Assembly: GCA_963741615.1 (NCBI GenBank) | Contig: CAVUIU010000019.1 | Span: 62,001 to 126,000, forward strand | Reading direction: 5' to 3' | DNA length: 64,000 nt | Source of the DNA: UBA9676 sp963741615 | GTDB lineage: Bacteria; Actinomycetota; Actinomycetes; Streptosporangiales; Streptosporangiaceae | Shown: positions 1-8,100 of the stretch, one piece after another | Layout: every line of letters begins with the position of its first letter | Numbering within the stretch: position 1 is the first letter of the stretch | Notes under the pieces: generated by a model | Told to the model about the DNA's origin: nothing | Seen by the model: only the letters and a program-made list of their open reading frames with translations | Database searches by the model: none | Program-made: the position numbers and the translations under genes

Positions 1-89
1 ATTACGGACTGGCTCAGGCATGGCCCCCCTCTAACCTGCCAGTCAATGACAGGGCCGAGTCGGGATAATACCCACCGAAACGCCCGGCA

Positions 90-263
90 TCACGCAGGCT
101 CGCGGCCCGCCCGCGATACCTTTACTGGCCGGTTATGCACCACGGAACTGCCCCCGATCCGCCGGGCCAGTTCATCGGTGAACATCACATTGGCCAGGTT
201 GGACTGGTTATAGGCCTTCGCTGCGGAGCACCTTCTCCCGCCGGGCAGACCGTCAGAAGTGAT
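90..263 (-). pseudogene. relic of a short-chain dehydrogenase (C-terminal half)
   Basis: The minus strand reads AKAYNQSNLANVMFTDELAR in a frame open from 263 to a TGA at 90-92. This is the helix around the catalytic YxxxK motif of retinol-dehydrogenase-like SDRs, normally Y-x-x-S-K-L-A-N-V. Here the lysine is asparagine. The upstream Rossmann half is missing (in-frame TAA at 264-266), and downstream the expected V-N-A-x-H-P-G is degraded to a VVHNRP-like string. About 57 codons remain open with no plausible start. I read this as a decayed fragment; a complete SDR gene lies 1 kb away but is of a different subgroup. Confidence 0.55.
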
Positions 264-332
264 TTACCCATCGGCTCGGCTTTCAGCGCGACGGCGATGA
301 TCCAGGTGGAAACGGAGCTCAGCGTGCCGCCG

Positions 333-959
333 CTAGCTGATCATGCCGCTCGCCGCGGTGATCACCGCGAGCAGGAACGTGACCAGGGCGCCCAGGCCGT
401 GACTGAGCGGTATCAATGCCGCCAGATGTCCTCGGGGCTTTCTGGCGCCCCGGGAAGGGTCTGCCCGGACACCGGCGAGTACCTCCTCGACGAGCCTGCG
501 CATGAGCACCTCATCGGTGGCCGCGCTCGCCAGTACCCGGTCGGTGAGCTTGTCGGCCAGCGCATCTGCCGACGGCGGGGCGAGCATGCCGCCAGGAAAG
601 CTGGTGCCGCGGGCGCCGGTGAGCGGGCTGGCCCCCGGCGCGGGGTCGGTGTCGGTGTCGGGGTAGGGAGTCCACAGGGTCACCGTGGAGATGCCGAGCC
701 CGATCCCCGGGATGAGCAAGCCAACCGCCGGCCAGGCCAGCGTGACCCATCCGGTCACCAGGTAGCCGACCCAGACAGCCAGCCCGGTGAGGGCCAGGCT
801 GAAATGCCCGAACAGGACCGCTGGGGAAAGACCGTCCTTGCGGGCCCGCTGCCCGCGCAGGCCGTCGTGGGCGATCAGCCTGCTCAGCATGTAGGCACCG
901 ATACTCGCGGTGAACAGCCACGCGATCAGCGTGGCGATGCCCAGCGCCCGGCTGTGCAC
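333..959 (-). CDS. small multi-pass membrane protein of unknown function
   Basis: About 208 residues if the GTG at 959 is used. The frame stays open upstream to 1184, but that part is Pro/Arg/Gly-rich and overlaps a helix-turn-helix relic, so the shorter start is preferred; no strong ribosome binding site supports either. Hydrophobic segments lie near residues 3-25, 38-60 and 62-82 and at the C-terminus (about 185-207). They are separated by a polar, charged cytoplasmic-looking stretch with the motif LADKLTDRVL. I do not recognise the family. It is a stand-alone gene. Confidence 0.5.
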   Translation of the reverse strand: MHSRALGIATLIAWLFTASIGAYMLSRLIAHDGLRGQRARKDGLSPAVLFGHFSLALTGLAVWVGYLVTGWVTLAWPAVGLLIPGIGLGISTVTLWTPYPDTDTDPAPGASPLTGARGTSFPGGMLAPPSADALADKLTDRVLASAATDEVLMRRLVEEVLAGVRADPSRGARKPRGHLAALIPLSHGLGALVTFLLAVITAASGMIS

Positions 960-1021
960 GACAGCGGCCCCGGCAGGCACCGGCGCCCCTATCCGCCTGC
1001 CGGGGAGCCAGCGGCCAGGAG

Positions 1022-1090
1022 TCGCCAGGAGCCAGCCTTCCCGGCATCGGTCATCTCCCAATGATCGCCCCGCCCCTGGGTCCGCACCAG
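1022..1090 (-). pseudogene. possible winged-helix regulator relic
   Basis: The minus strand encodes LVRTQGRGDHWEMTDAGKA, which resembles the wing of MarR/PadR-type regulators (hydrophobic-V-R, a turn, then W-E-x-T-x-A-G). After a one-base shift it continues as WLLATPGRWLPG, as if the original end had been frameshifted. No start, recognition helix or full domain is visible. This is a similarity of pattern only. Confidence 0.3.
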
Positions 1091-1202
1091 CCCTGGCGGC
1101 GTCCGGTGAAGCCCCGGCCGGAGCGGGCACGCGACTGGCCGGTGGGCTGCCTGGTTCCTGGCCCCCGTGCCGTTGCCCTGTCAATGACCCGGCGTCAGCC
1201 GG

Positions 1203-1952
1203 TTACCGCAGGTAGGAGGCGCCGTTGAGGTCAAGGATGGTGCCGCTCGCCCACTCGGCTTCCGGCGATGCGAGGTACAGCACTGCCGCCGCGACCTCGC
1301 CGGGATGAGCGACCCGGCCGAACGGGCTTTGCGCCCTGATCTCGTCGCCCCGCGGCCCGTCAAGGTGCCTGGCCGCCATGTCCGTGTCCACGTAGCCCGG
1401 TGCCACCGAGACGACCGCGATCCCGTGCGGGGCCAGGTCCCTGGCCAGTGACTGGCCGAACGCGTTCAGCCCCGCCTTGCTCGCCCCATAGGCGGGCTGG
1501 CCCGGCTCGCCGCGGAAGGCGCCACGGGAAGATACATTGATGATCCGCCCGCCACCTTGGGCGATCATGTGCTGGACCGCGCACCAGGTCACGTTGGCGG
1601 CGCCGGTGAGGTTGACGGCGAGCGTGGCCTGCCATGCCGCCTGCCACTGCTCGTACGACACGTCGGTGATCGGGTGGGGGGTGAAGATGCCCGCGTTGTT
1701 CACCAGCACGTCCAGGCCACCGAGCGCCGCGCGGGCCTGGTCCACCATCCGGCGCACCGCCTGCGGGTCGGCCAGATCGGCCTGCACCACCGCGTGCCCG
1801 GTGCCGGGCAGGCCCGCGAGCACCCCCGCGGCCAGCGCGGCCGAATGGCCATGGTGAATGGCGACCCGGTCGCCCTGCCCGGCAAAAGCCTGCGCGATGG
1901 CACGGCCGATCCCCCGGCCCGCGCCGGTGACCAAGATCGCTCGCCCGCTCAT
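1203..1952 (-). CDS. SDR family oxidoreductase (FabG-like)
   Basis: 249-residue classical short-chain dehydrogenase/reductase, the usual length. It has the NAD(P)-binding TGAGRGIG at residues 9-16, NNAG at 85-88, the catalytic Ser in NVSSRG (about 141) and YGASK with Tyr155 and Lys159, followed by a PGYVDTDM loop. It probably interconverts a ketone and a secondary alcohol, as FabG-type enzymes do; the substrate cannot be read from sequence. The ATG at 1952 is chosen because the fold starts immediately there and a purine-rich AAGGTTAAGG lies upstream. A longer frame to 2006 adds only basic residues. Confidence 0.88.
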   Translation of the reverse strand: MSGRAILVTGAGRGIGRAIAQAFAGQGDRVAIHHGHSAALAAGVLAGLPGTGHAVVQADLADPQAVRRMVDQARAALGGLDVLVNNAGIFTPHPITDVSYEQWQAAWQATLAVNLTGAANVTWCAVQHMIAQGGGRIINVSSRGAFRGEPGQPAYGASKAGLNAFGQSLARDLAPHGIAVVSVAPGYVDTDMAARHLDGPRGDEIRAQSPFGRVAHPGEVAAAVLYLASPEAEWASGTILDLNGASYLR

Positions 1953-2113
1953 CTGACCGACCTTAACCTTCCGCCGACCGCCTTGCCGGCCCCGGCCGGC
2001 CCCCACCGGCCCCCACCGTCCCGCGCGGTCACCTGCCGGGCTGGCACCCCCCGCGGGGCTGCCGCCACGGAGCGGACCGCTACGGTGAGCGGCGGGGGGC
2101 AGCGGAGGAGGCC

Positions 2114-2704
2114 ATGGACATTACCCAGCTGATCCTGGATGACCATCACGAGCAGCGCCGGCTCTTCGCGATCTTGGAGGAGGTGGACCGTGCCGATACC
2201 AGAACCCTCGAGACGATATGGGCACGGCTCTCGGTGCTCCTGGAGGTGCACGCCGCCGCGGAGGAGGAGATCTTCTATCCCGAACTGCTGCGGGTGGGCA
2301 TGAGCACGGGCGGCGCGGGAGGCGCCGAGGAGGAAACGCTGGACGCGATCCATGACCACAACGACATCCGGGACGCCATCGCAGCGGTCGCCGGACACCA
2401 GACCGGCGGCGGCGGATGGTTCGCGGCTGTCGCCGCGGTGAATCTGGCGAACGGCGATCACATGGCTGAGGAAGAACGCGAAGGTCTCACCGACTTCCGC
2501 CGCCGCGCCGATCTTCAGCTGCGCCACCGGCTGGCGGTCGCCTTCGCCGCCTTCGAGGCGAGGCATTTCGCGGGCGTGCCGGTAGTGGACAAGGATCCGG
2601 AGGCCTATGTGCGCGAGGCCGAGCGGGATGCCGCTGCCCCCAGCAGCGTGGGCAGACCGGACGGATCGCTCGGCATCGGCAGCCTCGGGGAAAGGCCGGC
2701 CTGA
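2114..2704 (+). CDS. hemerythrin HHE cation-binding domain protein
   Basis: 196 residues. An alpha-helical HHE domain is indicated by DDHHEQRRLF (His11/His12), VHAAAEEEIFYPEL (His46 and the following Glu residues), IHDHNDIRDAI, and GDHMAEEE about residue 117. These are the ligand positions of a di-iron hemerythrin-like bundle. The C-terminal 50 residues after the bundle are polar and unassigned. Such proteins bind oxygen or nitric oxide or sense redox state; which applies here is unknown. A strong GGAGGAGG site precedes the ATG. Confidence 0.85.
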   Translation: MDITQLILDDHHEQRRLFAILEEVDRADTRTLETIWARLSVLLEVHAAAEEEIFYPELLRVGMSTGGAGGAEEETLDAIHDHNDIRDAIAAVAGHQTGGGGWFAAVAAVNLANGDHMAEEEREGLTDFRRRADLQLRHRLAVAFAAFEARHFAGVPVVDKDPEAYVREAERDAAAPSSVGRPDGSLGIGSLGERPA

Positions 2705-2828
2705 CACCTGCCCGGCTGGCGGGGCGGCCCGCGTCCAGGCCGCCACGCTCATTGCTGGCAAGGTAGGGAAACGCGGCTTGGCGCCGGTCAGCGCAAACCC
2801 GGTGCCGCATCCGCCCTGGGAGCGTGTC

Positions 2829-5114
2829 ATGGACCAGATCACTGAGGCCGAGCTCATCGACGCGGGCCGGAGCGGGGCCGCCGTCAACGCGGCGGCGGAT
2901 GGCGTGAGGCGTGCCGTGCCGGCCGCCCTGCTGCGCAGGTGCTGTCATGAGCTCAAGGACCAGATCGATCCCCGTGGGCTGCGGCTGACCAACGCGGTCG
3001 TGGCCGGCTGCCTGGATCTGGCCGGCCTGGTGGTGCCGTTCCCGCTCCGCTTCGACGGATGCGAGTTCGACTCCGCGCCGGTGGTGGAGGGCGCTGAGCT
3101 GTTCGAGCTGTCACTGACCGGCTGCCCGCGGCTGCCTGGCCTGCTGGGCAACGGGCTGCGGCTGCGCCGCGACCTTGACCTGTCCCGCTCCCATGTGGCC
3201 GGCGCGCACTGGACGAGCGCGAGCACGTCCAAGCGGGCGGCGATCTGGCTGTGCGAATCAGAAATAGGCGGCCGCCTGCTCTGCGTCAACACCACGATCG
3301 ACGGCCAGGGCGACCGCTCGATCCAGGCGGACCGGCTCCATGTGGGCGGTGCCGTCCGGCTGATCCACCAGTTCAGGTCGCGGGGGGAAATCAGGCTGAT
3401 CGGCGCCCGGGTAGACGGGTCGCTCGACCTCACCGGGGCACAGATCGAGACATCGGACGGCCCCGCCATCGATCTGGCGGACGCGATCATCGAGAGCAGC
3501 GTGTTCCTGATCGAGGACACATCCGGGCGCAGGCCGGTCATCCGCGGGCGCTTCGACCTGGGGAGCGCCCGCGTCTCCGGGCGGCTCCTGATCCGCAACG
3601 CGACCATCGAGACTCGTGACGACGTGCCCGCGGGCAGCATCTACGTCAGGTCCAGCGCGGCCGGCACCGCGCTCAGCGCCGCCCGGCTGTGGGTCGGCGA
3701 CGAGGTGACGCTGGCGGGACGCTGCGAGGTGACAGGCCGCATCGATATGTCCATGGGCGACATGAGCAGCGTGTCCATCGGCGAGAACTGCGTGCTGCGG
3801 GCACCGGGCCGCACGGCGCTGGACCTGACCAACGCCGAGATCCGCGCCCTTTTCAGGCTCGACGAAGGAGCGGCGGTCCAGGGGACCATCCGGCTGGCCG
3901 GCGCGGTCATCCACGGTAATCTCGCGCTGCACGGCGAGATGAGCCACCCGGAGCACGGGTCTTTGGTCGGCGGGAGCGCGATGACCGTCGACGGCGACGT
4001 CTACCTGGACGGCCTGCGGACGGACGGCGGACGGGTCAACTTCCGCGGTGCCACCATGGGCAGCCTCACCGCCCACGGCGCGCGACTGCACAATCCCGAC
4101 GGATACTCGCTCCGCCTCAGCCAGACCATCGTCAAGGGATCCGTTCTGCTGATGGACGGCTTCACCTCCACCGGGCTGGTCGCGCTCAACCGGAGCACCA
4201 TCGAGGGCAGGCTGCAGTTCACCGGCGGGTCGTTCGGCTGTCCCGCCGCGGCGCCGTACAACGAGCACGGGCACGCCATCGAGGCGATATCCACCACCGT
4301 CCGCGGTGGCATCGACCTGGGCTGGGCCGCGGTCTCGCCGAGCGTGGACTTCACCGACGCGGTCACCACGTTCCTCGCCGACGATCCGGCGACCTGGCCG
4401 GAGCGCTTCACCATCGCCGGCCTGACCTACGAGCGCTTCGAGAAACCCCAGGGCGCACAGCTGAAGCAGATCTGGGATCAGGCCGCACGGTGTGCCTGGC
4501 TGAGCCGCCAGACGGAGTTCGACTCCGGCCCGTATGAGCAGGCAGCGAGGGTGTTCCGGCAGCACGGGTACACCAGGGAGGCCGAGCACGTCCTCATAGC
4601 CCAGCGCAGGCATGCCCGGCAGGTCGGCCGGTCCAGCGCGACCTGGCCGCGACGCGCCGTCGACGCCATCTACGCGACCGTCGGCTACGGGTACCGGCCG
4701 TCGCGCGTCCTGTGGCTGCTCGCCGTGCTGCTGGTGCTCGTCGCCGCCTCGCTCGAACTGCCCGCGAGCCAGGCCACGCTGCGGGCGACGACCGGCAACG
4801 GGGACGTGTACTCGACCGGCGGCCTGCTGACACCCTCCGCCAGCGCCGTGGCGCCGGCCCCGGGAGCCCGCGGCAGGTCACCGCGCGCCGACTCCTGCGG
4901 CGACGGCGAGGTGCGCTGCTTCAGCCCGGTACTGTACGCGATCGACACCGTGGTCCCGCTGATCTCACTCGATCAGCGGGCGACCTGGTACCCCGACCCG
5001 AACGTGCGCGGCGGCCAGCTCATGCTGTGGTGGCTCAACCTCGCGACGCTGCTCGGCTGGCTGCTGTCATCGATCTTCGTCCTGTCGCTCGCCCGGCTGT
5101 CCCGGAACCCCTGA
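2829..5114 (+). CDS. beta-helix-repeat protein with two C-terminal membrane segments
   Basis: 761 residues. From about residue 50 to 520 the protein repeats a roughly 20-25-residue unit of the type IRLIGARVDGSLDLTGAQI (hydrophobic-x-G-x-x-hydrophobic-x-G-x-L-x-L), which suggests a right-handed parallel beta-helix. A charged helical segment (about 535-620) follows, then a membrane segment near 625-645, a polar 85-residue loop with two cysteines, and a last membrane segment near 730-757. Similar actinomycete proteins carry the label membrane-associated oxidoreductase, but I see no cofactor motif. ATG 2829 has GGGAG eight bases upstream. Confidence 0.7.
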   Translation: MDQITEAELIDAGRSGAAVNAAADGVRRAVPAALLRRCCHELKDQIDPRGLRLTNAVVAGCLDLAGLVVPFPLRFDGCEFDSAPVVEGAELFELSLTGCPRLPGLLGNGLRLRRDLDLSRSHVAGAHWTSASTSKRAAIWLCESEIGGRLLCVNTTIDGQGDRSIQADRLHVGGAVRLIHQFRSRGEIRLIGARVDGSLDLTGAQIETSDGPAIDLADAIIESSVFLIEDTSGRRPVIRGRFDLGSARVSGRLLIRNATIETRDDVPAGSIYVRSSAAGTALSAARLWVGDEVTLAGRCEVTGRIDMSMGDMSSVSIGENCVLRAPGRTALDLTNAEIRALFRLDEGAAVQGTIRLAGAVIHGNLALHGEMSHPEHGSLVGGSAMTVDGDVYLDGLRTDGGRVNFRGATMGSLTAHGARLHNPDGYSLRLSQTIVKGSVLLMDGFTSTGLVALNRSTIEGRLQFTGGSFGCPAAAPYNEHGHAIEAISTTVRGGIDLGWAAVSPSVDFTDAVTTFLADDPATWPERFTIAGLTYERFEKPQGAQLKQIWDQAARCAWLSRQTEFDSGPYEQAARVFRQHGYTREAEHVLIAQRRHARQVGRSSATWPRRAVDAIYATVGYGYRPSRVLWLLAVLLVLVAASLELPASQATLRATTGNGDVYSTGGLLTPSASAVAPAPGARGRSPRADSCGDGEVRCFSPVLYAIDTVVPLISLDQRATWYPDPNVRGGQLMLWWLNLATLLGWLLSSIFVLSLARLSRNP

Positions 5115-5150
5115 CCGGGTGCCCGGGCGCCGTTCTCCCGGGCCGGTCAG
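5111..5150. terminator. bidirectional hairpin spanning two convergent stop codons
   Basis: CTGACCGG (5111-5118) pairs with CCGGTCAG (5143-5150), and an inner CCCGGG (5122-5127) pairs with CCCGGG (5137-5142). The stem contains the stop of the upstream plus-strand gene and the stop of lhr on the minus strand. It is symmetrical and can serve both convergent transcripts. There is no U-tract, as is usual in high-GC actinomycetes. Confidence 0.65.
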
Positions 5151-8100
5151 GCGGGCGTGCCGGTGAGCTCGGCACCGGCGGGCGCGACGGCCCCGTCGAC
5201 GTAGGTGACGGTGTTGGTGTGCGTGGCGGGCACGCGGGGGCCCGGGAGCACGATCCCGGTGAGGTTGAGCGGGTCGGCCGCGGAGAGCTGGACGGTTTCG
5301 CCGGTGTGCCGCTGCTTCCTGACGGTCTTCAGGAGGTCCACGGCATCGGGGTGGGCGAACTGTTCGCCGCTGAACCCGGCCACGAACCTGCCGCCGCGGA
5401 TGGTCCCGCGGGCTTCCATGCGCCGCAGGGCCCAGAGCACCTCGCGCCAGGGGACGGCGAGGTTCTCACGCCGGACGAGGTCGCGGAAGACCACGCCCCA
5501 GCGGGCGGTGAGCTGCTCGGCGACGGCTTCGGCGAGCTCGTCCGGGTCGCCGGGCGGTGCCGGGGGGAGCAGCAGCGTCCACCGGCCGGCCGGGCCGGTA
5601 CCCGACCTGTCCAGCCCGCGCCGCAGCCCGCGGCGTTCGGGGAGCCTGGTGCGGCCGGGGCGGCGCAGCAGGGACCGGACGGCGCGGAATCCGTCGGCGG
5701 TGACCAGGCCGCGGGCGACCCCGTCCCACAGTGCCTCGTCGACCTCGCTGGGCAGGCGGCCGCTCCGGGCGGCAAGATCCGGCCTGAACAGGGCCCCGTG
5801 CTGGCCGAGCGCGTCGAGAATGTCGCGGGTCCGGCCCGGCCCCGGCTCGGGGGGGGTGAGGTCGCCGCGTGCGGCCCGCAGCAGCCAGGGCAGGTCGTCA
5901 CGGATGGTGAGGGTGATCGGGGTGGCCCGGGAGGGGGTGAGGCCGCTGCGCCGGACGGGCCGGGCGGGCTGCGTGGGCTGGGCGGGCTGCGTGGGCTGGG
6001 CGGCGGGATCGGGCTCGCTGTCGCGCACGGACAGCCGCCCCCAGGCGACCTGGCCCGACAGGCACACCTCGTCCAGCCACTCACGCCGGTACCCGTCCAC
6101 CCGGGCGGAGAGCACGGCACTCTCCCACGCGCCGGCGGCCAGCTCGAAACCTTGCAGCTGCTCGACGACGGCCAGCACGCCGAATCTGCCTTCGCGCCTG
6201 GCGCCGGGGGCCACGTGCTGCCATCGCAGCAGGAACCGCATGAAGTCCCGGGCGGTCACCGGCTCGATCTCCCGCCGCTGCCGCTGGCGGGTGTAGGCGT
6301 GAATGCGGGCAAGCAACCGGCGGGCGCAGAACTCCATGCCGCCTGGCTCCGACCCGCCTGGCTCCGACCCGCCTGGCTCCGACCCGCCTGGCTCCGACCC
6401 GCCTGCCGGGGTGAAATGCCCGCGGAGGGCGAAACCCTCGGCTTCCAGGCGGGCCAGCCCGCGCGCCGTCAGGTCTTCGGGCAGCCCGCTGATCTGGGCC
6501 AGGCTTGCCACGGTCAACGGGCCGCGGTACTCCAGGTGCCCGCGGAGCATGTCCGCGGCGGCGATGTCCTGGTCGGGCGGCTCTGCCGGGACCGGGCAGG
6601 GATGATCGGGCACGATCGCGGCGCCGGGGAACAGCGCCTCGATGGCGGGACGGCGTTCGGCCGCGCCCCACATCTCCCCCGCAGGGGCACGCACGGACAC
6701 GGCCCGGCGGCCCGCCGCCAGGGTGGCGAACCAGGGCCGCCAGGCCTGCACCGGGCGGTGTGCCACGACGGTCATCAGCAGGTCGTGGAGCTCGTCGGGG
6801 TCGCGCGGGTCTGGCCGGACCTGCTCGCTGACCCGCTCGATCGCGGCCGGGTCGAGCCGACCGAGCTCGTGGGCCTCGACGGGCAGCCCCCGGGGCAGGG
6901 GTATCGCGCGGCTGCGGCGTTCTTCCAGCGGGGCGTCGTCGAGGAAGGTGAACGGCCGGCCGCCCAGGATCTCGTGGGCGAGAACCGACGGCTCGGTGGT
7001 GTCGCACACCACGACGGCGACCCGGCCGGACTCGATGCCCGCGATGAGCTCCCTGAGGCCGTCGATGTCCATGGCCTCGCGCAGGCAGTCCTCCAGCGTC
7101 TGGCGCACCAGCGGATGGCTGGGGATGTCCAGCGGGCCCGGGGCGACGTTTTCCTGGCAGGCGGCCAGGGTGGGGAACACCGCCGCCATCAGGTCGTCGG
7201 CTTCCATCCGCTGGATCGCGGGCGGGTTCTTCCTGCCGCCGCGCATCCGGAGCACCGCCAGGGACCGGTTCAGGTTCCACCGCCACCGCGCGGCGAACAT
7301 GGGCGAGGTCAGGACCGCCTGGCGGACGACATCCTCGACCGTCGCCGACGCCAGGAACCTCGGGACCGCGTCGAGCGGGAAGCTGTGCTGCGGGCCCAGC
7401 GACAGCAGGATCGCGTCGTCGCTGGCCGCGGCCTGGAGCTCGAAGTCGAAGGTGACGCAGAACCGCTTGCGCAGCGCCAGCCCGAGCGCCCGGTTCACCC
7501 GCGCGCCGAACGGGGCGTGCCCGACCAGCTGCATCCCCCCGGCGTCGTCGAAGAAGCGTTCCAGCACGATGGTGTCCATGGTCGGCAGCACCCCGAGCTG
7601 TTTCAGCCCGGCAGCCAGGTAGGCCACGATCGTCTCGGCCGCCGCGGGGCCGAGCCCCGCCTCGGCCGCCAGCCACCCGGCGGCAGCGGCGGGCTGGCCG
7701 GCACCGACCCGCCCGGCGACCGCCGACCGGATGGCGCACACCTCCTCGGACAGCTCGCGGGTGCGGCCCGGGGCCTCGCCGAGCCAGAACGGCACCGACG
7801 GTGGCGCGCCACGGGCGTCTTCCACCCGGACGATGCCCGGTTCCACCCGGCGGATCCGCCAGGAGGTGGTGCCGAGCAGGAACACATCCCCGGCCATGGA
7901 CTCGATCGCCCAGTCCTCGTTCACCGTCCCGACCAGGGTCCCCTCCGGCTCGGCAAGCACCCGGTAGTCGCCCTGCTCGGGGATCGCCCCGCCGGAGGTC
8001 AGCGCGGCCAGGCGGGCCCCGCGCCGGCCCCGCAGCCGGCCGCTCACCCGGTCGCGGTGCAGCCACGCGGCGCGCCGGCCGCGGCCGGTGCGGATGCCCT

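Noticed and set aside
6341..6400. Tandem repeat as a possible CRISPR array
   Set aside because: Units are adjacent with no spacers and lie in a coding frame. The repeats at 24324, 37278 and 59467 fail for the same reason.
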